A DNA stretch of 64,000 nt, taken from assembly GCA_029948255.1 (NCBI GenBank), contig JALIZF010001759.1, positions 62,001 to 126,000 on the forward strand. Reading direction: 5' to 3'. The position numbers were made by a program, and so were the translations under genes. Source of the DNA: Telmatactis stephensoni. Lineage: Eukaryota > Cnidaria > Anthozoa > Actiniaria > Isophelliidae. Below, piece after piece: positions 50,201 through 59,755 of this stretch (position 1 is the stretch's first letter; every line of letters begins with the position of its first letter). A model generated the notes under the pieces. The model made no database searches, had not been told where the DNA came from, and saw nothing but the letters and a program-made list of their open reading frames with translations.

Positions 50201-51503
50201 ATTTGACAACTACTAAGAAATTCTACATAAATACTTTTTCTTGTTCTTCATTACTTGGACTTTAATTTTTGTTTTTCTATTCATTCAAAAGCAATTTTAT
50301 TACAACCGGAATCCTCCAGCCAGAATCTTCTCAAAGTTCATTAGCTATGTCACAACATCTGAAGACTGGTCTTTACGTTCACGTATTCTTCGTGTACAAA
50401 TCAACAAGTAAGTATATACATTTGGGTTGGAAATTATTGCATAACGCCTTCTAGAGAGAGTCATTGTCTCATGGTCAAATAAAACTGAAGCGAAGGAAGA
50501 GGGGTTTTTCGGACAATGGCGGACTCATGCAATTATACACCTTCTGAACTGTGTTACAGAACTTTGGACGTTCAGGGAATGTGATGTTTTTGTTGTTTTA
50601 TTTCTGCAATACCATGGTCACCTCGGGATCTATTGTTTTTGGAGGGACGTTTAATCGCTAACATTCCTCCCTCGTGAATAGAAAGAGGGAAAATTAGTTC
50701 TAATATTCCCTCATTAATTATGAATGAGGGATGATTAGAACTAATCGTCCCTCATCCATAATTAATGAGGGACGATTACAACTAATCGTCCCTCATGTTG
50801 TTCATGAGTGGTTGTCCCTCATTTAACGCAATCATCGGGACGATCGGGACAACTTTGCATGCTGTTCCGAAACTCTATAATTTTCTAACGCACCGATACC
50901 TCTTACCACTGCACACTCTTACACGTGTGGGATCTATGCATTCTATTTTGCGCATGAGCATAGCGAAGCAAAGAAAACATTATAAAAACAATTTAGCTTT
51001 CGCACTGATTAATAACAACCTATAAATACAAGTTTTGGATGAACAAACAGCGAAGTATATTTTCGTTTATTTCCTCGGTGATCATGGTATTACAAAGTAA
51101 TACCATGACTTCTTCGGGATATTAGTGATTAAATTTCCCCTCAGCCTCGGGAGGTTTAGTAAAAGTCCACTACACTTCCACTACACCTCCCTCGGCTTCG
51201 GGGACATTTAATCACTAATATCCCTCAGGGTCATGGTATTACTTATAATTATATATACTTGCCTAACTTTATATACTTGCCTAACTTTATATACTTGCCT
51301 AATTTTATATTATTCTATTTTTGGTCAACAGAAATGGTTTTGTCTCTGCCAAATACCTTCCACTGAAAATAACATTTGATTCAGAATCCAGTTCAAATCG
51401 ATGCCTCCATGTTCGACCACTAACTAGGCCTCCACGTTGGATTGAAGTATGCAGTGATGAAGATAAACACTGCTTACTGAACAACAATTTGATAACGACT
51501 TAA
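44154..51503 (+). CDS. pgsAA: CapA/PgsAA-like poly-gamma-glutamate protein, copy 2 (7 exons)
   Basis: Coding exons: 44154-44229, 45007-45241, 47374-47524, 47891-48073, 49867-50088, 50292-50407, 51332-51503. Lengths and phases equal copy 1 exon by exon; the frame is unbroken for 384 residues. Same signal/anchor and PGA_cap motifs (FVGDINLGG, NLEAP, LANNHLNDF, MHWGIQ, GCHPHRLQG). Replacements against copy 1 include SEDWSLRS for SEDLSLLS and YGFEIK for SEFGIE. It lies head-to-tail, about 2 kb downstream of copy 1, so the pair arose by tandem duplication including the promoter. Possible in-frame starts further up are 44049 and 43998. Role as for copy 1; which copy is expressed in stinging cells cannot be told. 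Confidence 0.9.
44237..44446. mobile_element. 210-bp insertion duplicating the exon 1 splice donor
   Basis: AAAGGTAAACT occurs at 44226-44236 and 44436-44446. Copy 1 has it once, followed directly by TGTGTGATTGGTAAATATTC as after the second site here. The insert is therefore about 199 bp with an 11-bp direct duplication. Reading through it reaches a stop after SGNY. Confidence 0.8.
45007..45241 (+). CDS. pgsAA: PgsAA-like copy 2 exon 2
   Basis: 235 nt; TLDFVGDINLGGPVQYQHIH and AIGNLEAPF. Donor AAG|GTACGT, a better consensus than copy 1. Confidence 0.9.
45372..47017. repeat. Duplicon, arrangement A-B-C, in intron 2 of copy 2
   Basis: Collinear blocks A (45372-45497), B and C match 20290-22262, where the order is B-C-A. 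The copy 1 intron retains only a diverged piece of block A and the flank (37840-37875). Block B conserves the minus-strand ORF MVHVFRTDETTFPPVNII (45660-45490). Confidence 0.8.
45764..46235. mobile_element. 472-bp Tc1/mariner (pogo-like) MITE
   Basis: TIR CAGTAAAAACCCGCATATAA with TA on both sides (45762-45763, 46236-46237). The sister duplicon at about 21393-21410 reads TTTGAATATTATATATTG with no insert. Internal TTAAGAACCA words repeat in both orientations. No transposase. Confidence 0.88.
47374..47524 (+). CDS. pgsAA: PgsAA-like copy 2 exon 3
   Basis: 151 nt; LDIVSLANNHLNDFRTRSVD. Note DFR where copy 1 and bacterial relatives have DFG/DYG after NNH. Confidence 0.9.
47891..48073 (+). CDS. 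pgsAA: PgsAA-like copy 2 exon 4
   Basis: 61 codons; DPLIVKVKGIKIGFLGYCD. Not flanked by the mobile repeats seen in copy 1. Confidence 0.9.
48092..48745 (+). repeat. Repeat family F, copy 2, in intron 4
   Basis: Matches 43074-43735 in several blocks with indels. Absent from copy 1 intron 4 apart from the initial GGAC(C/G)TTCGCG portion. Confidence 0.65.
49621..49812 (-). mobile_element. tRNA-derived SINE (minus strand) in intron 4 of copy 2
   Basis: Minus strand: GGTGGCCGAGTGGTTGGACC (A box, tRNA-Leu/Ser-like) then CAGGTTCGATTCCCGG (B box), followed by a body with GTTTTTTCTCCGGGTCC and CTGGTTTTCCTCC. The same SINE at the orthologous place in copy 1 (41036-41095) has lost its B box and body. 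Confidence 0.75.
49867..50088 (+). CDS. pgsAA: PgsAA-like copy 2 exon 5
   Basis: 74 codons; MHWGIQGKKSPSETQ, GCHPHRLQGHII, FSLGNFLFGPYGFEIK. Metal ligands intact. Confidence 0.92.
50292..50407 (+). CDS. pgsAA: PgsAA-like copy 2 exon 6
   Basis: 116 nt; FYYNRNPPARIFSKFISYV, TSEDWSLRSRILRVQIN. Donor AA|GTAAGT. Confidence 0.85.
50609..51241. mobile_element. TAATACCATG composite MITE, unit 3, in intron 6 of copy 2
   Basis: Long part 50609-51089 and short foldback 51096-51241 joined by CAAAG. Copy 1 intron 6 reads TTTATTTCTGTTATATATAC without it. Nearly identical to unit 1 at 24898 (CTCGGGATCTATTGTTTTTG), which suggests recent activity. Confidence 0.8.
51332..51503 (+). CDS. pgsAA: PgsAA-like copy 2 exon 7
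   Basis: 172 nt including TAA; NGFVSAKYLPLKITFDSESS and CLHVRPLTRPPRWIEVCSDE. Confidence 0.88.
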
Positions 51504-51589
51504 TAAAAACTATACCTATATATGAACAAGTCAAAACTTTTAGCAACTCGAAATTTAAGAGGATGAAATATAAACTGGCTAGAAAGGAG

Positions 51590-51735
51590 CAAAGATGGCA
51601 CAGTTGGTTAGTGCGCGGCCTTCGGTGCAAGAGGTCCCAAGTTCGATCACCAGTCCTGACCTCGCACCCTTGTTTCGACTTCTTTCCATTCTGTGTAGCT
51701 TTAGTTAGCTTTAAATACCCTTAAGGTGGCTCCAA
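51590..51735 (+). mobile_element. tRNA-derived SINE just after copy 2
   Basis: GATGGCACAGTTGGTTAGTG (A box) and GGTCCCAAGTTCGATCACC (B box), then a body rich in TTAGCTTTA. Absent from copy 1, which diverges after CTGGCTAGAAA at the same point. Different family from 49621-49812. Confidence 0.75.
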
Positions 51736-51988
51736 TGCGTTTTGTTTGAGGTGCACACCCGCTGTTTGATCGCAAAATGTGTCGCAGCCAAAAACCTTAT
51801 TAAAAAAACCATAGCAAGTATAGGGACAGTTTCGAGTTTATTATATTTTGATGCTTAATTCATTATTCATTAAGCGCATTTGATCATTACACCATGAAAA
51901 ATTCGCTTTATAAGTTAATAAATTATTTATTAATTATTATTATGATCAGAGCTACCGAAAATTTATAGTGACGGCATTGCTATTTCCA

Positions 51989-52077
51989 CGCGGTTTTGTA
52001 CAAAACTTTATTTGGTATAAAAATTGATGATTAAATCATCAATTTTTATACCAAATAAAGTTTTGTACAAAACCGCG
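51989..52077. repeat. Perfect 89-bp palindrome
   Basis: 44-bp arms (CGCGGTTTTGTACAAAACTT...) around a single central base at 52033. No mismatch seen. Confidence 0.95.
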
Positions 52078-53899
52078 TTTATTGGTTCATAGAATCCAGA
52101 TGAAGTTCTCCGCTGTTACTATGTTTAAAAGATTTCCACTGGAAAAAATGTTCGATTTCGATAGTATGTAACACACTATGCCATCGGTTGTGAGTGAGTG
52201 AGTGAGTGAAATTCGGGCGAACTTCGGGTGTATGTTGGTGTTGAAACAACTCACAAATATAATATGCCACTTTTACTAGGTACACTTCAATTTTTGCAAA
52301 CTTTAGGTAAGTAATGATACTACGTTAATATCAAACCAGTCATCAACATTTACAAACTATAACGTTTTGACTGTTTTGTTCTTGACAAAGCCAAACTTAC
52401 GCCAAATAAATTGCAGGAGTTTTTCACATTTTTGACTTAAAATCGGATAACAAGCAGCATAGAAATTACAATAACGGTTGACAAAACTCTTTTTGTAAAG
52501 AAAAATGACGTTTTCATCCAGAAAAGACTAAAACAAAACATTAAGACTAAAAATGTACAGTGTAACACTTACCATCGGTCATGATTTCGCGGCTCGTGTT
52601 CTGAATTTTGCCCGCTCTGATAAACAACGAGAAAAGAGCAGTTTCCTAGATCTTTCACAAATAAAACATTGTTTTCAGGTCTCGAATAGGATATCTTTTT
52701 AGCATTACTAATCAAAAACTTTACAAAACATCACGAGGAAAAGTAAAACTTACAGTTGTCAAAGACGAGGTGACCAAAACTCCGAGTCAAATGTCGATTC
52801 CATCAAAACAGCTACGGCGAAGTTAGTTAATATTGACTCATGATATGTACTACATCGGAATACTTGTTTTCCAGAAAGTGCTTGACAGTATTGATAAAGG
52901 AGGGTCTCAAAATATTTGTAAAACTTTGCAAAACTCTGGCAGCTTTGTCAGACTGACAAGACTCGATCTCCACACAGCTGTCACGTTTTGGTCATGTCAC
53001 GAAATGCAGTCACGTTTTAAATTCAAATGCTGTTTTTGTGGTAAAAAACAAATTTACGATGGACAGCCGTGGTATGTACTCTTATTTACCACGATATTAC
53101 GTCACACATGGTCAAAATTTGTTATGGACTCACTCGGCTACGCCTCGTGAATCCATAACATCCCCTTTATTGCAATAGTTAGAAAAACAGTTTGAGTATA
53201 AACTTGCAGACTAAAACTACTAAATGAAGTTTACCACTGTAGTTGTTTAAAGCTGTAGTCTAGCATACAGTCTTTAGGCTTGTATTATATGGCGCGTTTT
53301 CGTGGTCAAAATTATATATGCGTAAATCGTGTAAATTACTTTTGAATTGAAAACTCTTAACGCCTTTTTACTTCCAAAAACGTATTTCTTTTAGAAAGAT
53401 TAATTTTGAAAGGTAACACATGAGTGTGCTGATTTGTAAAACCTTTACATACGCAATTTTACTTAAAATTATTCGTCTTTATATGCACTACTTCTTTTCA
53501 AAACACAGTGCTTTTTGCAAACATTATTTATAAAACACGTACACAGGCAAATATCTGGGGCATTTTTAGCGACAAAAATTAGATGTGCCATTTGATTTTC
53601 AAAATATAATCTCTTACTATTGAATTTGAAAGCTCGCTTCCGTTGGGACGATTTAATACTTGTCAAATGCAAACGTCCGCTTTGACTACTTGCGAACACC
53701 CATATTTTAAAATTACTTGGGACCAAACACGTACTCATTACTTGCAAACACAAATTACTTGCGAAACACTTTGCGCCAGGCGTTCCTCGTCAACCAAGAT
53801 CACGTGACAAAGGTGCACTGGTACCCAACTATTTTAGTAGACTCTTTCTCAGTCTCTAGCTGAAGTTACGAGCAAAGGTATTGAGGATGAGTTTGTTCT
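52078..53899. other. No confident gene
   Basis: AT-rich. A (GTGA)n run lies at 52192-52206 and a hairpin GTTATGGACTCAC...GTGAATCCATAAC at 53121-53160. The 105-codon ORF at 52833-53150 has no recognisable domain and runs into the hairpin. Confidence 0.5.
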
Positions 53900-53908
53900 G
53901 TAGCAAGC

Positions 53909-54123
53909 GGTAGAGGTTATTTTGCGAGCTTCAGAACGACATTTCGCGTCAAAAGGTCACATTATTAAGGCTAGATAAAGGTTAGGTTTAGGGCTAGGGA
54001 CTGGGATAGGTTCTACCCCTAACCTAGCCCTAAACCTAACCCTAAAACCTAAAATCTAGCTCTTAATACCTGGGGTCCTTTGACGCGAAATGTCGTTCTG
54101 AAGCTCGCGAAATAGCCTCTACC
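53909..54123. mobile_element. 215-bp foldback MITE with 9-bp target duplication
   Basis: Ends GGTAGAGGTTATTTTGCGAG and complement, arms of about 90 bp. Flanked by GTAGCAAGC (53900-53908) and GTAGCAAAC (54124-54132), one mismatch; a 9-bp duplication is Mutator-like. The centre holds telomere-like words GGTTAGGTTTAGGG and CCCTAAACCTAACCCTAA in opposite orientation. Confidence 0.8.
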
Positions 54124-54132
54124 GTAGCAAAC

Positions 54133-54261
54133 ATGGCGGCGTCATTTTCAAAAGAGCAGTTACGGTTTTTTGTTTTACTCGATCGTTCAAGACGATTTGC
54201 ACAAGATACGTTTGAGGACTTGGTCGACTACATGATTATTAGGTCGACTACAAGATCATAA
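54133..54261 (+). CDS. Short ORF, 42 aa, possible first exon
   Basis: The ATG follows directly on the MITE target duplication (AACATGGCGG). MAASFSKEQLRFFVLLDRSR, then RFAQDTFEDLVDYM; charged and helical-looking. Family unknown. Might continue by splicing at TATTAG|GTCGAC, but no partner exon is seen. Confidence 0.3.
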   Translation: MAASFSKEQLRFFVLLDRSRRFAQDTFEDLVDYMIIRSTTRS

Positions 54262-54840
54262 CAAAGGCCAAATATACGCTGGCTTTTAACGATAAGAAAC
54301 TGAAAACCCAGCAGATGTCATAGAAATCAGTATGAAATCCTTCAACCGCCCATCGCCATTTCGAAGGATTTCGCATCCGCCACCTTACTCTAGGAAAAGC
54401 GTCCAAAAGATGACCTCATGAACTTGGCTGGATTGCCCTTCTGCGGAAAAGATATCTCCTTTTCACCTAGCCCGTTCAAAGTTAAATGAATACGTATACA
54501 CTCGCCTCGGTGGAGGGAGGGTGTTGCTGTCTCGCAAATGCTCGCGACCAAACTAGTTGCTTGCCCCGTAACGTACTGTGAGGAGCCGGTCTTCGTCGGC
54601 TTGTGACGGTCATCGCATGTTTGCCTTTCTTACTACCGGCGCCTAACTTTTACTGACTAACAGAAACATGTTATGTTGAGGTTCATGTAACATCTTCGCC
54701 GTCGATTGTCTGCACAGCACAATGGCGGTTGATAACGAAGTAAGATAATAAATAGCCAACAAGTACGTTGGGGTGAAAGTAATAGGTGAAAATTTATCAC
54801 TTTTTGGCAAAGAAAACCAATCCTTATGGATTAAAATTTA
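54262..54840. other. No gene seen
   Basis: Moderately GC-rich (54330-54620) without a long ORF; a start-like CACAATGGCGG occurs at 54718. Confidence 0.4.
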
Positions 54841-55026
54841 AGCCCCCCCCCCCACACCCCCCCCCCCCCCACCACAAACACGCACACGAACAAACAAACA
54901 AACAAACGAACGAACGAACGAACGAACGAACGAACGAACGAACAAACAAACAAACAAACAAACAAACGAACAAACAAATAAACAAACAAACGAACGAACG
55001 AACGAGCGAACAACCAACCAACCAAC
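54841..55026. repeat. Poly-C and (CAAA/CGAA)n low-complexity tract
   Basis: C-rich run 54843-54871, then alternating AACAAACAAACG / AACGAACGAACG tetranucleotide blocks. Long antisense ORFs here are artefacts of the repeat. Confidence 0.95.
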
Positions 55027-55457
55027 CAGAGCTCCCATGCGTCACGCATCGTTGATGTTGCAAGGAAAATCGTTCCGTGTAACAACCCCTGTGACAACAA
55101 CAATTTTTGGTTCACCATAATTGAGCGGAAAATCGTCGTCAGTTCCAAATCGTCTCGTGTAACGCCACCTTGAAGCTTTCCGTCCATTGCATAGTGGAAA
55201 AAAGGATTTGGATACTTGGGACTGCTGTTTTGAAGGAGAGAAGGGAAAGTCTCGGAAGAGTGGAAAGGGAGGGCCTGGATGGAAGGCAGAGCATTACTTG
55301 AAGACTTCTTTAAAAATGTGGCTCTTAAATAACTGACTGATATTAAACCTTTTATAAATCAATTTTATTTTTCACAGTAACTAACAATTTTGTCTGAGAA
55401 CTGTCAGTTAAAAATGAAAAAGTCGTGGCTCTTGTAGCTCGGTTGGCTGATATATCT

Positions 55458-55658
55458 TTAACAAATCTTACGACATCTAGAATACCATTCGGCACACGAA
55501 TTACATTGCACGTAATTTTTGCAAAATCCATTGCATCTTGCATGCGACTCCATGCATCGATAGAGACATCTCTGCTTCGTGGTTAACGCTAGTGTGGTAT
55601 AGGGTAGGTAGGCCAATAGAAGAACAATAGACAAGCAAATAATGACGTCGTACTTCAT
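55458..55658 (-). CDS. Small secreted cysteine-rich peptide (66 aa)
   Basis: Start chosen at 55658 because it opens a clear signal peptide (MKYDVIICLSIVLLLAYLPY) with a likely cut near residue 25. The mature part of about 41 residues has eight cysteines spaced C-x3-C-x6-C-x3-C-x5-C-x2-C-x6-C-x3-C, basic, ending in Cys-stop. Such precursors in cnidarians include toxins, antimicrobials and neuropeptide-like or biomineral peptides; I cannot place this one in a named family. A polyadenylation signal (TTTATT on the plus strand, 55364-55369) lies 90 bp past the stop. CTGTTTTCAG directly before the ATG resembles a splice acceptor, so an upstream exon may exist. In frame further upstream to 55751, but that stretch looks non-coding. 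Confidence 0.6.
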   Translation of the reverse strand: MKYDVIICLSIVLLLAYLPYTTLALTTKQRCLYRCMESHARCNGFCKNYVQCNSCAEWYSRCRKIC

Positions 55659-55751
55659 CTGAAAACAGAGTTCGGCAATTGGCAATTGACTGGCAAATGA
55701 CCAGTCACAAGAGAAAATGAGGTAAGAGAAGGAAACCCCGTGACCCGTCAT

Positions 55752-56185
55752 ATATGCCCCGTTTGATGCTATTTTTTAGAACCTCGTCACCAACGTACCG
55801 CGCGGATGTGAACCTGAACTACCTCCTTCTCCCTCCGGAGTACTTGCTTCTTCCTCTGAAATATCACCTTCTTCAGTTTCTTCCTCTGAACTACATGAAC
55901 ATTATTTGATTATTCGGCTTCCTTTGAACTCCCACTTTCTTCCTCAGAACTACTAATTTCTTCCTTCTTCGTCAGATACACTTGTTTCTTTCTCTTCCAA
56001 AGTAGTTCGACTTAATCAAGACGATTTTTGAATTGTACTCCATTTGCCCTTTTTCTCAACTCTTTTTCATCGACAAAAGTTATACACCCTTTTTCCGCCA
56101 TTGTGAACTTGTGGCAATGCGAAAGCTCGCGCGCCCTCGACCAATCAGATTCACTCTAAAAATAGCATCAAACGGGGATATGATT
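55752..56185. mobile_element. TIR element of about 430 bp next to the cysteine-rich gene
   Basis: Inverted ends ATATGCCCCGTTTGATGCTA and complement (AGCATCAAACGGGGATAT). The minus strand inside holds a short ORF (56101-56012) and acidic repeats (SSEEE..., GDISEEEA) that look like a degenerate transposon gene start. Confidence 0.65.
56012..56101 (-). pseudogene. 29-aa start of a gene captured in or native to the TIR element
   Basis: MAEKGCITFVDEKELRKRAN plus nine residues, then a stop. The sequence downstream alternates frames of Glu/Ser-rich coding (TTCCTCTGAACTAC repeats, 55815-55960). An acidic N-terminal region is common in piggyBac-like transposases, but nothing diagnostic is present. 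Confidence 0.3.
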
Positions 56186-59100
56186 GTCCAAAGACCTAAT
56201 ACGCGCGATCCCTTCTCGTACCTCAACTTATCTTGCCAGTCAGGAACAGAATGTACAGATCTACATGGTTAATCCACTTATAGGGCTGTAAAGCCACAAC
56301 AATGGTCAATCATTTCAATTAAAGGTAGTTGGGGCGATTACCTCCCCCCTCCCCCCTCCCCCCGGAGAAAGGACTGCTCCCCATCATGGGCGATACGAGA
56401 AGTATCCAACCGAAAGGAGTTCCTTTTCCAGGCAGGCGCTGGAAGGATTAGAAAGGATAAGACTGAGCCAACCAAAAACTGAATGCAGTGAAAGTCGTGT
56501 GAAAGGGAGTACTTGCACCTTTTTATTTGAAAGATACTTTTTGAAAGGGGGGGGGGGGGGGGAGGGGGGTTCTTTCAGAAATAGTGTATATCCTTGTATA
56601 TAAAAGTTTGGAAAAATGTTTAGTATCCGGTATGTTCGATTCGGTCCTGCAATCGGCGTCGCCATGGGCTATTTTGCAACATATCGGCCAAATTAATCAA
56701 CAAGGCTAAAAAGAAAATACAGGAAATCGGGATACAAAAGTCAAGGGAAAAAAGGAAAGATATTTTGTCACTAGCTCCTTTTGGGGAAAGATTGAATTTT
56801 TGTATGTTGTAGCCCTGAAATCGTGATCAAAGCAAACAAAATCAAAACTGAAACCATCGGTTTCAATCAAGTGCAGTAAGTGATACAGACCTTTACGAAT
56901 ATATTGTCTTACCTTTGATTTGTGTCTAAAATATACGTTGATCTAGATTTTGCTTCTCTGACGTGTTAGTTCTCCTTGTGGCTATACTCGACGCGGTTTA
57001 CATTTAACAATTCACTAGTTTATTTATAGCCACTCAATATCCTCTTAACGACGACGGATATTTACGAACTTTCTTACTAAACCCAGTAATTAATTAGCAG
57101 TTCTCAAAGAACTTGAACAAAAGATTTCCATGACCATTAAAGGCGCCCCGAGACGTCAAGTTATTATTTAAACTACTTGTAACTACGGAAAAATATCCGC
57201 ATTGGGATGGGCATGTAATTACCATGTAGCTCAAAGAGATAATTCTGTTTTCGTGACTAGACCATTAAAAAAACGTAACCTTTTTAATGAATGAATACTG
57301 TTTTTATGACATCATTGATTTCAAAAGAAAATCTCATCCGTTCTTTTCAGAGATTATTTTATTTGTGTATCTTATTTTCTAATTAATTTAAAAAAACTGT
57401 AAATCTAGAACTCGCTTCCTTGTTGACAAGGTTGACAAAGGGTTTGAAAACCAATCCAACAAATCGGCTAGATCATCATGATAAATCTTTTTACTTCTTT
57501 TCTCTCATTAATTTGTCATATTATTTTATTCCTCAATTTATCTCTGCGAAAGTCAATGATCGACTGAATATTTACAAGCAAAATCTGCATTTGGTTTCAT
57601 TGTCGATTAGCATTTAAATAAGAATTTTTGTATCCATTAAAAATGATTTTTTTTGTTCTAAATATGATATGTCATTATGACTAACTTCCTTTGTAAACAA
57701 CACAGTTTAATTTCCTCGTCAAGGAAGTTTTTTGACACTGTAAACTCTAGTTTTTCCGGGATGATAAGCTATTGTGTGATAAGTTGTCGATATTTACTAA
57801 GAAGGTTTGACAGATTTCTTGCGAATAAAACTCGAAATACTCAAATGATAACGAACATAGTGATTTCGTCAGAAAAGAGAGATTTCGTGTAAACACGAGT
57901 TAGAAAAAGTAAATTCAAGTTTTATTTAAATTTATTTGTAGAGGAGAAAATTAGAGGAAGTTTGATCGAAAACGAAATGAGAAAAACAAGATGAAAAGGT
58001 TTTTGCGCGGCCAGTGTTTGAAACCCAACGCAACTTGAAATAACCTGGAAAAAAATGAGCACGTTCAAAGTGATTACACATCCTGCGTTGGAAGTATTCG
58101 CAAGTCAGCGTAAAACTGCTAGTTCAAACGAGATGCAAATTAGCAAAAAGAGAGGTTCGAGGTTCGTAATTAATTGTGGCAATAATGTGCGCTTTGTAAT
58201 AGCTCTTTGTCCTATATGCTTGCGCGCGCATTTGAATTAGCCTCGGGTTAACCCCGTTTTAAAGCAAAAGCTATTGGAGTTTGCCAATTAAGCCACATAA
58301 TCGAAACAGTAAAAATATTTTAGCGCAAACAAGAGCATATCTCTAAAAGATCGTCGAATTAAAAAGAATCCAAGAAATTAAAACTCGAAGAATAAATAAA
58401 ACTTTGTTGCGGTCCGTCAGTAGCACGTCACGAGGGCTTTTCTACATGTCTACCAAACCTACATATGCTCAATCTGATCAACGTCTATGCACTTGCATAG
58501 ATTTTTATTTCTCCTGAAAAAAATCACTTTTGTCTTTGTCCATGGAAACAAAACATCTTCGTTCGTAGGTAATAGGTGACAAGACTTCAATCACGTTTCA
58601 AATTGACTTTGAGACATTTCAAAGTTTTCCCTCTATTTATTTATCTAGTACTGCATATAAAGTGAGGAGTTCATTGAAAGTTTTTTTTATGCTATAGATA
58701 CCTGTGTATGTTACTAAGGATTTTGAGTTCTTGGGGGTTTGACGTAATAACTATCGACAATCAAATCAGGCTAAGGATCAAATCAAATTTCCTATTCCCT
58801 AAGCTTAGCTTAGCTTAGCTTAGCTTCTTACGCTGAGGACACTCAAACCGTGAACACTTTGAGTTTTTTGGTTTTGTGTTTTTTAACTCGTGGATTGCAA
58901 ATCTGCAAGTTATTGGAGTGGAACTTCTTTACCGTGTCACTCACTCACTCACTCGTGCATCATTGTAAACATCCGGTGCCTCAACTGGTATTTTAAAGTA
59001 AGTGGTCCACCGCCCCCCTTATGCACGAAAACTTCAATCTTATAAAATATTTATATCAGAAAAACGATTTAGACTCATGAGTGTGGGACGAGGAAGCGAT

Positions 59101-59755
59101 GCAAAATAAATCAAGTTCGGAGCATGCGCGTAGTAAATATAGCCAGTTGCATCACGGTAATGTGTTCGAGAACGAGGTTCGTGATTCCCAAAGTATTATC
59201 GATTGATTTCTAAAACATCGCCACTTCATTGGAATAAAATGTTTTTGATTTATACTTTTTATATTGTTGTATATTAATATGCTGCTCTGCGAAAGGAATA
59301 TTTTGAAAAGCTCATCGAACCATTTGTGATGTATGTGGACATCAGTACTACGATTCAAGACATTGATCTACAAAGCTTCAAATTAAACATAGTAGTTTCT
59401 ACTTCTATTTGTAGAAATAGTTCGACTAATCATCACCGAAAAATTGATGCACAAAACGTTGAACACAGTAAATACGCTTCTCAAAGCCACAATTTATGAA
59501 AAAGAGTGTAGCCGACTGAAATGTGCGGTCTTGTTTTGAGTCTCACCGTGTTTCTACCAGTGTCTTCCGTGACGATACTTTATAAAATATCTTTAACGAT
59601 ATGTCTATGATCAATTTGACCTTGTAATTGTAGCTAAAGCACTACGTCTACTACGTCGTCATCGTACAGTCGTACATCGTACAATTTCAGACATTTCATA
59701 CTCGAAGTGAAGCAGATCACTATATTCTGTGCTTTGCATGTTGAACAATAACTCC
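56186..59755. other. 3.5 kb without a confident gene
   Basis: Homopolymer runs at 56341-56365 (C) and 56547-56575 (G), (AGCTT)n at 58799-58826, (CACT)n at 58937-58955. ORFs of 60-93 codons lack domain features. No transposon ends recognised. Could contain introns or regulatory DNA of unseen genes. Confidence 0.5.

Noticed and set aside
52833..53150. 105-codon ORF as a gene
   Set aside because: No recognised domain and it runs into a hairpin; not enough support.
53990..54060. Interstitial telomere
   Set aside because: TTAGGG-like words are irregular and in inverted orientation within a MITE loop, not a tandem array.
54824..55187. Overlapping antisense ORFs of 66-118 codons and a sense ORF
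   Set aside because: They are translations of the (CAAA/CGAA)n repeat (Phe-Val-Cys-Leu or Asn-Lys-Gln-Thr runs), with no protein-like composition.
55745..55760. CATATATG as TATA box of the cysteine-rich gene
   Set aside because: It is the outer end of the TIR element 55752-56185. It could still act as a promoter but is not independent evidence of one.
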